The notes under the pieces are model-generated. The model did not search any database. It was not told the DNA's origin and worked only from the letters and a program-made list of their open reading frames with translations. From NCBI GenBank assembly GCA_965249205.1, contig CBDFLL010000005.1, forward strand, positions 1,240,001 to 1,304,000: a stretch of DNA of 64,000 nt, read 5' to 3'. Source of the DNA: JAQBVV01 sp965249205 (GTDB taxonomy: Bacteria; Acidobacteriota; Vicinamibacteria; Vicinamibacterales; UBA2999). Below, piece after piece: positions 27,473 to 34,849 of this stretch (its first letter is position 1; every line of letters begins with the position of its first letter). Made by a program: the position numbers and the translations under genes.

Positions 27473-27614
27473 GTGATCACGCGTGTCCGCTGTCCACCCA
27501 CACGAGGCGGACAGCGAGAACCGGACAGTGCGGCTCCAGCCGGTGGTCTAAAGGAGGCATTCGCGACCTCGCCAAGGAAGGCCCGTCCTGTGACCCGTCG
27601 CATGTTTATCGCCA

Positions 27615-28862
27615 TCACATCCACAGCCCCATCCGCGTGACCATCAGGAACAGCGCTGCACTGCCCATGAGGAACAGGGCCGTCTGGAACCGCTCGCTCC
27701 ACATGGCCGTGGGCTCGCGAGCAAGCAGGAATAGGGACAGCGGGATGAGGTAATAGCGTTGCTCGACCAGCCACTCTGGAAGCAGGAAGAGAATCGTGAA
27801 CGGATAGAGAAGCCACCAGGGCTTCTTCATCGGAACCGCAGCCATGCCCAGCGCCGAGACTGCGACCGGTACGAAGAAGAGCAGTTTGAGGATCGTTGTC
27901 GACGAGAACCACATCAGAATCGCGTTGCGTAGAAAAAACTCTGGCCGCTTGTTGTTGTCTGGATGGTCATTGGCGAACCCGAACCAGAAGATCAGGAAGA
28001 CGCCCAGCAGCGAGAGCCAGGGCCAGTGGCTCCGTAGGCGTGCCAACACGTCGCGTCGGTATCCCCACCAGAGCGGCAGGAACAGAAAACCCGAGAGGAA
28101 CAGCAAGAAGAAGATGTTGGTGACATACACCCCTAGCGGGTGTTTGCCGGCATCCCTTCCGAGAGCGACTTCGCCTCCGTTCAGCACGATAAACAGCAGA
28201 AACACCACACCAGTGGCAACGAAGGTCCAGTAGCGCGTCAGGGACTGCGCCAGTGGTTTCCACGTCCATCCATGATCGCGAACGTAGGACCACAGCACCG
28301 CGAACGCGATCCAAATCACGTTGTTTTGCCTCACCACACAGGCCACGAGGCCCAGGACGCCAGCGGCCCAATGCCTTCGCCGCGCGGTCGCCAGCATCAT
28401 CAACAGCACGAACAGAAGTGACGTGACGTCGGTGTAGATGAGAAAGAACTGAGGGAACAGGATCGGCAAGAGTGTGAACTGCAGGGTCCGCGTGCCGGCC
28501 TGCTCCGGCTGCAGGGTTCTCGCCAGTGCATGGAAGGCACCAACGGTGGCTACCGACAGCAAGAACACCGTCAGGCGGACAGAGGACTCACTGACTTGCC
28601 CGGTGGCCCACACGAATCCGGCAACAATTGCGTGAAACCCTGGCAGCATCGACGGCGCCAAGGGGTTCACTGAGCGGTCGGATGACCAGCGGCCTGTGGC
28701 CAGCCGGACAATTTGGTCGTAGTGAACGTTTTCGTCAACGGCCTGCCCGCCGACATCAAAGAGACGGAATCCAATGTACAGCAACGCCAACGCGACTCCC
28801 AGTTCCAATCCATGGAAGGCGCGAACGGTGCTGAAAAACTTCGACAGGCCAGTCGGAATCAT
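27615..28862 (-). CDS. Polytopic membrane protein resembling ALG10/DIE2 glycosyltransferases
   Basis: The 415 residues contain about ten membrane helices. The N-terminal loop has GGQAVDENVHYDQIV, resembling the acidic first-loop motif of GT-C enzymes, and the central LVACVVRQNNVIWIAFAVLW resembles the RQTN-x-W region of eukaryotic ALG10 (DIE2) alpha-1,2-glucosyltransferases. A lipid-linked sugar donor and a role in glycan assembly are therefore inferred. Neighbouring sugar genes support this. The ATG at 28862 is preceded by CAGGG and by a structured leader with a terminator-like end. Confidence 0.65.
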   Translation of the reverse strand: MIPTGLSKFFSTVRAFHGLELGVALALLYIGFRLFDVGGQAVDENVHYDQIVRLATGRWSSDRSVNPLAPSMLPGFHAIVAGFVWATGQVSESSVRLTVFLLSVATVGAFHALARTLQPEQAGTRTLQFTLLPILFPQFFLIYTDVTSLLFVLLMMLATARRRHWAAGVLGLVACVVRQNNVIWIAFAVLWSYVRDHGWTWKPLAQSLTRYWTFVATGVVFLLFIVLNGGEVALGRDAGKHPLGVYVTNIFFLLFLSGFLFLPLWWGYRRDVLARLRSHWPWLSLLGVFLIFWFGFANDHPDNNKRPEFFLRNAILMWFSSTTILKLLFFVPVAVSALGMAAVPMKKPWWLLYPFTILFLLPEWLVEQRYYLIPLSLFLLAREPTAMWSERFQTALFLMGSAALFLMVTRMGLWM

Positions 28863-28912
28863 TTAACCCTGATGCGACAACAACTCAAGCCGAGTCGGCG
28901 GGGAATGAGACT

Positions 28913-28979
28913 AAAAAAGGCCTTTCGCTATGGTTAAAGAGAGGTACCACCCAACTCTTCACTGCACCAACGAAAGGCC
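28913..28979 (-). promoter_or_regulatory. Structured leader with terminator-like end upstream of the ALG10-like gene
   Basis: On the minus strand GGCCTTTCG (28971-28979) pairs perfectly with CGAAAGGCC (28919-28927), followed by TTTTTT (28913-28918). An inner hairpin AAGAG/CTCTT encloses GGGTGGTACC, which resembles the T-box motif. The structure ends 50 bases before the start codon, as an attenuator would. I could not identify a specifier stem, so a true T-box is not claimed; it may be a terminator of something upstream. Confidence 0.45.
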
Positions 28980-29239
28980 ACCGAACGTGAGACACAGCAG
29001 AACCGATTTCCTCGCGTGAGTCAATGGGGATCTCTAACTGGAATTCGCGGACGTCGCGCTCAGCTCGCATGCAGAGCTGGAGCCGTTCGGGCAGCACCGA
29101 CGGGCGACGAGCTTCAGCGCGACTAGAGCGCTTTTCAAATAGCCCTTCGTACTGACCGGGCGAGTCATGTTACTTCTGCACGCACCACTGCAACGCGTCG
29201 GTCCCGCCGAATGCCGGAAGCGCGCCCGCCGAGCGGGTC
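28980..29239. other. Intergenic region with a repeat fragment
   Basis: No convincing gene is present between the two divergent membrane-protein genes. At 29123-29151 lies CTAGAGCGCTTTTC and adjoining bases that recur at 49723 (see findings). The likely -10 TATAGT for the next gene is at 29281-29286. Confidence 0.5.
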
Positions 29240-31123
29240 TTGGAGAACACTCATGAAGTGCCAACCCGTTTCCGAATCGCTATAGTAGAATTAGGGCTGC
29301 TCGTGCAGGACGCCGTGACACTCAGCGCCTGGCGGAAGATCGCGGATGCGTCGCTCTGTGTCGCGGTATTCGCGACCGCTTTCTTCTACCGCTTCAATAC
29401 GATCAGCGGCCCCCTGGGGGGCTTCACCAACGACCAGTTCGGCTACCTTGCCCGCGCGCGTCAGATTCAGAGCGGGGAAGTTCCGTTTCTCGATTTCAAC
29501 GACCCGGGCTGGTTTCTCACTGACTACCTGTCCGCGGCGGCCCAATGGATCGGAGGATACAGCCTACGGCCTGAGGCGCTGCTCACCGTCGGTCTGCTAT
29601 CGATTGGCGCAGTCGTCATGTTCGCGGTGGCCCGCCGAGCGACGGGTTCCGTCTTCGCTGCGTGTGTGGCTACGGCACTACTCGTTGCGATCGCCCCGCG
29701 TCACTACAACTACCCCAAGATTGTGCTGTATGCGACCGCTCTCGCGCTCGCGTGGGCGTATATCGGCAAGCCCGGCCGCGCACGGCTTGGCGCGCTGGGT
29801 GCGCTCATCGGAATAGCCTTTCTGTTCCGGCATGACCACCTCATCTACCTCGGCGCATTCGGACTACTGACGATCGCGTTCGCCCACCGCGCATCCATCC
29901 AAGACGGTCTGCGGGCGGCCGTGGGGTTAGGCGCCGCCACGGCCGTGTTCGTCGTCCCGTTTCTCGTGTTTCTGGCACTGAGTGGCGGCATTGGAGAGTA
30001 CTTCCGCCTGGCGCTGGTCTACGCCCAGCAACGGCGCGATCGCGAGGTGCGGTACCGCCTTGTCGCCGGTAGGCTCGTGGAAGGTACTACCTGGACGTAT
30101 GTTCTCCGGGATGTCTCCCGCGCGAATATCGAGTCACTGGTGCGCGACCCGCTCGTCGATGACACGCACGGCCTCAGCCGAGCCACCTTCACCGCTGACG
30201 CTCCACGTTGGCTTCGGCTCGAAACGCAACTCGACACCCTGCCGAACGCAACCGCGTTTCTGTACTACACGTTTCTGATCACGCCCCTTATCGCTGGATT
30301 CGTGCTGTTCAGACTGCATCGCGCTGCGGGTGCAACTCGCGTGTTGTCAACTGCGGGGCATCTCGTGCCGCTCCTCGTATTGGCTGGCATGCTGAACGTC
30401 GGACTTCTCAGCCGTGGCAGCACGCTCGCCAGGGTGCCAGACGTCGGCGTGACGGCCGTCCTTCTCTTAGTTTGGCTCGCGGTCGCGCTGGTATCCCGCG
30501 ATGGCCGTGTGGTGGTGCCTGGTCGCCCGGCGCGCCTGCTAGTGCGCACCGCGACCGTGGTGCTGCTGTGTCTTACTGCGTTGAGCGTCAACACGATCGG
30601 GTACGTGACCCGCGCATTGCCCGAGGCAGGCTTCACTCGCGGAGGCATCGAAATACTCAATCGCGGTGCCACGTCGTGGAAGACCCTCGGTATGCCCCCG
30701 GGTACCGTGGACGAGCCGCCCTTCCTCAATCTCGCCGCCTATGTCCGTGCCTGTACCCTGCCGACCGATCGTCTCTTCGTGCTCGGCGAGCATCCGGAGC
30801 TCTATTACTTCTCCGACAGGCGGTTTGCTGGCGGGCATGCGTGGCTGCTGCCGGGTTATTACAGCGCGGACCAAGATGAGGCACAAATTGTGACGCGGCT
30901 CAGGAGCGCCCGCGTGCCGGTAGTTCTCCGGTACGAGTCCTTCCGCTATGACTTCGAGCAGGTGTACGCGTACCTTGAGCGGGAGTATCAGGAAGTGGGC
31001 GACGTGGAAGCAAGCGCCGGTACGCTTGGGGTGCTCGTGCGTACGGACCTGAAACCCGTCCGGAGATACGAACCCCTGGACTTCCCATGTTTTGCGCCGC
31101 CCGGGGCCTCTGGCGACGAATGA
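29240..31123 (+). CDS. GT-C-type polytopic membrane glycosyltransferase-like protein
   Basis: Up to 627 residues with about 11-13 membrane helices followed by a soluble C-terminal part (about 480-627). The first periplasmic loop carries FTNDQFGYLARARQIQSGEV and FLDFNDPGWF, the arrangement of GT-C transferases with a catalytic acidic residue. Donor and acceptor cannot be assigned. The start is uncertain: TTG at 29240, or GTG at 29303 or 29312, which fall just after a TATAGT hexamer at 29281. It is divergent from the ALG10-like gene. Confidence 0.7.
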   Translation: MENTHEVPTRFRIAIVELGLLVQDAVTLSAWRKIADASLCVAVFATAFFYRFNTISGPLGGFTNDQFGYLARARQIQSGEVPFLDFNDPGWFLTDYLSAAAQWIGGYSLRPEALLTVGLLSIGAVVMFAVARRATGSVFAACVATALLVAIAPRHYNYPKIVLYATALALAWAYIGKPGRARLGALGALIGIAFLFRHDHLIYLGAFGLLTIAFAHRASIQDGLRAAVGLGAATAVFVVPFLVFLALSGGIGEYFRLALVYAQQRRDREVRYRLVAGRLVEGTTWTYVLRDVSRANIESLVRDPLVDDTHGLSRATFTADAPRWLRLETQLDTLPNATAFLYYTFLITPLIAGFVLFRLHRAAGATRVLSTAGHLVPLLVLAGMLNVGLLSRGSTLARVPDVGVTAVLLLVWLAVALVSRDGRVVVPGRPARLLVRTATVVLLCLTALSVNTIGYVTRALPEAGFTRGGIEILNRGATSWKTLGMPPGTVDEPPFLNLAAYVRACTLPTDRLFVLGEHPELYYFSDRRFAGGHAWLLPGYYSADQDEAQIVTRLRSARVPVVLRYESFRYDFEQVYAYLEREYQEVGDVEASAGTLGVLVRTDLKPVRRYEPLDFPCFAPPGASGDE

Positions 31124-31229
31124 TGCCTCGCTCGCCCTCAGCCATCTCCGATTGCATCGTTGCCATGGTCGACGGAGACATCGCCGAGGCAGGCTCTACT
31201 CCAACGTCCACTGCAGCTTTTCCAGGAGA

Positions 31230-32855
31230 CTAGCTCTTCACGTAGATTTCGCCCTTGCGGCGAAATTCATCCGACTTCTCCTGCATGCCGGTACGGAGCG
31301 CATCGACATCGGTGATCGCGTTCTTCGCTGCGTAGTCGCGTACCTGCTGCGTCAGCTCCATCGAACAGAACTTGGGACCGCACATCGAGCAGAAGTGCGC
31401 CACCTTCGCGCCATCCGCCGGCAGTGTCTCGTCGTGATACGCGCGCGCTGTGACAGGGTCCATCGCCAGGTTGAACTGATCCTCCCAGCGAAAATCGAAC
31501 CGCGCTTTCGACAGCGCGTCGTCCCACGCCTGAGCCCGAGGATGCCCCTTCGCCAGATCCGCGGCGTGTGCCGCGATCTTGTACGCCACAACGCCGGCCT
31601 TCACGTCATCCCGATCGGGCAACCCAAGGTGCTCTTTCGGCGTGACATAGCAGAGCATTGCCGTGCCATACCAGCCGATCATCGCCGCCCCGATTGCTGA
31701 TGTGATGTGGTCGTAGCCCGGTGCGACGTCGGTGGTCAGCGGCCCAAGCGTGTAGAACGGCGCCTCGTCGCACCATTCGAGCTGCTTCTCCATGTTCTCC
31801 TTGATGAGATGCATGGGCACGTGGCCGGGGCCCTCGTTCATCACCTGGACGTCGTACTCCCACGCGATTCGAGTCAGCTCGCCCTGGGTCTTCAACTCGG
31901 CGAACTGCGCTTCGTCGTTCGCATCGGCAATCGAACCCGGTCGCAGGCCGTCTCCGAGCGAAAACGACACGTCGTAGGCGCGCATGATCTCGCAGATCTC
32001 GCGGAAGTGCGTGTAGAGGAAGTTCTCCTGGTGATGCGCCAGGCACCACTTCGCCAGGATGGAGCCGCCACGCGACACGATGCCGGTGAGACGCTTGGCC
32101 GTCATCGGCACGTAGCGCAACAGCACACCCGCGTGCACGGTGAAGTAGTCCACACCTTGCTCGCACTGCTCGACGAGCGTGTCGCGATACATGTCCCAGG
32201 TGAGATCCTCAGGCCGGCCGCCGGCCTTCTCGAGCGCCTGATAGATCGGCACCGTGCCGATCGGCACCGGAGAATTTCTGATGATCCATTCCCGTGTTTC
32301 GTGAATGTCCTCGCCCGTCGACAGGTCCATCACCGTGTCGGCACCCCAGAGCGTCGACCACTGGAGCTTTTCAACTTCGTCCTCGATCGACGAACGCACA
32401 GCGGAATTGCCGATGTTCGCGTTGATCTTCACCAGGAAGTTCCGGCCGATGATCATCGGCTCCAACTCGAGGTGCCGGATGTTGGCGGGAATGATCGCGC
32501 GCCCACGGGCGATCTCCTCGCGGACGAATGCCGCGGGAAGTCCCTCGCGTGCCGCGACAAACTCCATCTCTGGCGTGATCTCCCCGCGACGTGCGTACGA
32601 GAGTTGCGTGCCGACCGTGCCGGTGCCGCGCCTGGCATCAATCCACGACTGTCGCAGTTTGGGCAGCCCATCGCGCACGTCGTGCCCCAACGGGCCGCTG
32701 GTGTCGTACAGCCGCACCGGCGCCTCGCCGGCGCCGAGCGCCACTTCGCGCATGGGGACCTGCACAGGGATCGCAGCCCCCCTAGGCGACAGCTGCACCG
32801 TGCGCGTTTCGTAGACCTTTCTTGAGTTCGGATATGCGGTAGAAAAATCAATCAT
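31230..32855 (-). CDS. thiC: Phosphomethylpyrimidine synthase ThiC
   Basis: ThiC is the radical-SAM enzyme that rearranges aminoimidazole ribotide to hydroxymethylpyrimidine phosphate for thiamine. The 541-residue sequence has MAREG-like EFVAAREGLPAAFVREEIARGRAI, the barrel motifs MDLSTGEDIHETREWIIRNS and NEGPGHVPMHLIKENM, and the C-terminal [4Fe-4S] motif CSMCGPKFCSM. AAGGTG precedes the ATG at 32855. A TPP riboswitch directly upstream shows feedback control by thiamine diphosphate. Confidence 0.97.
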   Translation of the reverse strand: MIDFSTAYPNSRKVYETRTVQLSPRGAAIPVQVPMREVALGAGEAPVRLYDTSGPLGHDVRDGLPKLRQSWIDARRGTGTVGTQLSYARRGEITPEMEFVAAREGLPAAFVREEIARGRAIIPANIRHLELEPMIIGRNFLVKINANIGNSAVRSSIEDEVEKLQWSTLWGADTVMDLSTGEDIHETREWIIRNSPVPIGTVPIYQALEKAGGRPEDLTWDMYRDTLVEQCEQGVDYFTVHAGVLLRYVPMTAKRLTGIVSRGGSILAKWCLAHHQENFLYTHFREICEIMRAYDVSFSLGDGLRPGSIADANDEAQFAELKTQGELTRIAWEYDVQVMNEGPGHVPMHLIKENMEKQLEWCDEAPFYTLGPLTTDVAPGYDHITSAIGAAMIGWYGTAMLCYVTPKEHLGLPDRDDVKAGVVAYKIAAHAADLAKGHPRAQAWDDALSKARFDFRWEDQFNLAMDPVTARAYHDETLPADGAKVAHFCSMCGPKFCSMELTQQVRDYAAKNAITDVDALRTGMQEKSDEFRRKGEIYVKS

Positions 32856-32880
32856 GAAGTCACCTTATAGGCGGGACCGC

Positions 32881-32959
32881 GCCGCTCTCCCTCCGCCGGT
32901 GCGAACCGGATCAGGTTCCAAGAGTCTGTCTCAATCCCTACTGGGATACCCCTGGCGGC
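32881..32959 (-). ncRNA. TPP riboswitch (THI element) of thiC
   Basis: Read on the minus strand, the conserved core is present in order: GGGGTATCCC, TTGAGA, then AACCTGATCCGG, CACCGGCGGAGGGA. The outer stem is GCCGC with GCGGC. It lies 26 bases upstream of thiC. No U-run follows, so it probably acts on ribosome access rather than by termination. Confidence 0.93.
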
Positions 32960-32967
32960 CAGAGCCG

Positions 32968-32975
32968 ATTATACT
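32968..32975. promoter_or_regulatory. Overlapping back-to-back -10 boxes for thiC and the divergent secreted gene
   Basis: On the minus strand a perfect TATAAT (32968-32973) would start transcription near 32961, exactly at the riboswitch. On the plus strand TATACT (32970-32975) ends seven bases before the ATG at 32982, predicting a leaderless mRNA. The two hexamers share four bases. Confidence 0.55.
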
Positions 32976-32981
32976 CGCGCG

Positions 32982-33701
32982 ATGCGCCAGTTCATCGTCA
33001 TCGCACTGGTCCTGGCGGGCGCTGTCACGTATGCCCAGACCTCGCAGGCCCGTTCAGGAATGGCCGTGACGGTCACCAATCCGCAGGGGGCCACGCTACC
33101 CGGCATCGAGATCGCCGTGCTCGGCGCCTCCGACCGCGGCGGCGAGACAAACAACAGCGGGCAGATCAGCTTCGTCGGGATGCAGGCTGGCACCTACCGC
33201 GTCCGATTCAGCGGTGCACGCGTCGTATCGTTCGAGAAGGAGATCGCGCTTGAGGCGGGCCAGACGGCGACCGTCGACATTACGCTCAACGCCGCCCCGC
33301 CACCCCCTGAGCCGCCGCCAGCGCCGCCACCCGTCGAGCCTCCATTTGGACCCGCGGGCGCGCCCCGCACCGTGTCGCTGGTGGACCTCATCGAGCAGGA
33401 GTTGATCGCCAACGATCAGCCCCGTCGCGACACGCTCGTGTCATGCAGCGGGAACACGCGGAGCACCCTCGTTCAACTCAATCAAGACCAACCCCAACGC
33501 CTCTACGACACCGCCGACGTGAGTTACTACGTGATCGCGGGCGAAGGCTCGGCGCGCACCGGCGGCGCTGACACCCCGCTCGACGCGGGCAGCTTTGTGT
33601 CGATGCCTCGCGGCACCGCGCATGTCCTCGTCCGCCGCGGCCGACGGCCGCTCATCGTCCTTGCCACCGTGAGTGGTACCCCGTGTGAGGTCGTCCGGTG
33701 A
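32982..33701 (+). CDS. Secreted protein with carboxypeptidase-regulatory-like and cupin domains
   Basis: This 239-residue protein has a signal peptide (ending AVTYAQ), an Ig-like carboxypeptidase-regulatory domain (about 25-105; VTNPQGATLPGIEIAVLG; VGMQAGTYRVRFSG), a Pro-rich linker (about 106-130) and a C-terminal cupin-like beta-barrel (about 165-235; YYVIAGEGSARTGG; LDAGSFVSMPRGTAHVL). The cupin retains PRGTAH but few other metal ligands. Function is unknown; binding of a small ligand or glycan in the periplasm is a guess. It is divergent from thiC and probably leaderless. Confidence 0.75.
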   Translation: MRQFIVIALVLAGAVTYAQTSQARSGMAVTVTNPQGATLPGIEIAVLGASDRGGETNNSGQISFVGMQAGTYRVRFSGARVVSFEKEIALEAGQTATVDITLNAAPPPPEPPPAPPPVEPPFGPAGAPRTVSLVDLIEQELIANDQPRRDTLVSCSGNTRSTLVQLNQDQPQRLYDTADVSYYVIAGEGSARTGGADTPLDAGSFVSMPRGTAHVLVRRGRRPLIVLATVSGTPCEVVR

Positions 33702-33738
33702 TCACGGGCACGACGATGCCCGACAGAGAACACGGCGC

Positions 33739-33969
33739 ATGACCACACCTGCGGATACGCACCATCCTGGCGTGGCCGGCGTACTCAGCCTTGTCATTCC
33801 TGGGGTCGGACAGATATATAACGGAGACTTTCTACGCGGTGCCTTCTGGCTCATCGTCACTCCTGGCCTCTGGATCGGCACAGGAGGTCTCTTCGGATGG
33901 ATCTTCCACCTCGTCGCCGCCTACACAGCGCATCAACGCGCGAAAGACAAGAACGCCGGACTCGCCTAA
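33739..33969 (+). CDS. Small TM2-like membrane protein
   Basis: The 76-residue protein carries GVLSLVIPGVGQIYNGDFLRGAFWLIV, the start of a TM2-type domain, and a second helix (GGLFGWIFHLVAAYTA), followed by a short basic tail. Such proteins are of unknown function. It starts at the ATG 33739, 37 bases after the preceding stop. Confidence 0.75.
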   Translation: MTTPADTHHPGVAGVLSLVIPGVGQIYNGDFLRGAFWLIVTPGLWIGTGGLFGWIFHLVAAYTAHQRAKDKNAGLA

Positions 33970-34008
33970 CGTCTATCTCCCCGTGGGTGCTCCGGACGCC
34001 TCTGAACC

Positions 34009-34791
34009 GTGACAACCGACAAACTCCACCACGAAGGCTCTCAGATCCTGGCTGAGTGGGTTGCCGCGCTCGAGGCGCGTCATCTATCCGACCTCCGCGT
34101 TCCGGAGGTCACCAGGGCGCTGCGCGCACTGTCGTCCGCCTACGTGCAGCGGCGTGGCGAGGCGGTGCCCCGCGTCATGGAGAGCGCTGGCAAACGCGCA
34201 GCGTTCGCGCTGTTCTACGGGCCGCTCCACTTCCTGGCCACGGCGCGGGCAGTCCGAGCGCTTGAGACCGACGCTCCGCCCCCACGCGCCATCCTCGACA
34301 TCGGCTGCGGCACCGGTGCGGCGGGCGCCGCCTGGGCAATCGCCGCAGGAGGCACGCCGACAGTCACGGGAATTGATCGCCATCCATGGGCAATCGGGGA
34401 GGCGAGGTGGGCCTACCGCCAGCTGAGACTGGCTGGACACGCACGGCGCGGCGACGTTTCGCGCCTGCCGCCGTTGGCAGCGGGAACGGCCGTCGTGACG
34501 GCGTATGTACTCAATGAATTGTCGGAAACGCTCCGGACGCAGACCGAAGATCGACTGCTGGAGGCCGCGAGCCGCGGCACTCGGATACTCGTCATCGAGC
34601 CGATTGCGCGCCGCATCGCCCCCTGGTGGGACAAGACCGCGTCCCGCATCGAAGCGGCGGGAGGCCGCGCCGACGAATGGCGTTTCGCCGTCGACCTTCC
34701 GCCCCTTGTTCGCCTGCTCGACAAGGCCGCCGGCCTCGATCACCGGGAACTGACGCTTCGGTCGCTGTACTGCGCCGGCGCGAGTCGTTGA
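34009..34791 (+). CDS. Class I SAM-dependent methyltransferase
   Basis: The 260-residue protein has motif I ILDIGCGTGAAGAAWA at about 97-112, an acidic end of strand 2 (VTGIDRHPWAIGEA) and VTAYVLNELSE in the motif IV position. The first 80 residues are helical (VPEVTRALRALSSAYVQRR), an arrangement that recalls Rsm22-like rRNA methyltransferases, although the cysteines of that family are not evident. Substrate is unknown. It begins with GTG at 34009. Confidence 0.75.
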   Translation: MTTDKLHHEGSQILAEWVAALEARHLSDLRVPEVTRALRALSSAYVQRRGEAVPRVMESAGKRAAFALFYGPLHFLATARAVRALETDAPPPRAILDIGCGTGAAGAAWAIAAGGTPTVTGIDRHPWAIGEARWAYRQLRLAGHARRGDVSRLPPLAAGTAVVTAYVLNELSETLRTQTEDRLLEAASRGTRILVIEPIARRIAPWWDKTASRIEAAGGRADEWRFAVDLPPLVRLLDKAAGLDHRELTLRSLYCAGASR

Positions 34792-34837
34792 TCGCGTCGC
34801 ACAACGGGGTGGGAAATACCTCAGGCCGGTCTGCGAC

Positions 34838-34843
34838 TACAAT
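34838..34843 (+). promoter_or_regulatory. -10 hexamer placing the nfeD-slipin operon on a leaderless mRNA
   Basis: TACAAT ends seven bases before the ATG at 34850. No strong -35 box is visible. Confidence 0.45.
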
Positions 34844-34849
34844 CCACTA

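Noticed and set aside
28885..29097. 70-codon minus-strand frame upstream of the ALG10-like gene
   Set aside because: It crosses the hairpin and U-run at 28913-28979 and has no recognisable product; a non-coding leader explains the region better.
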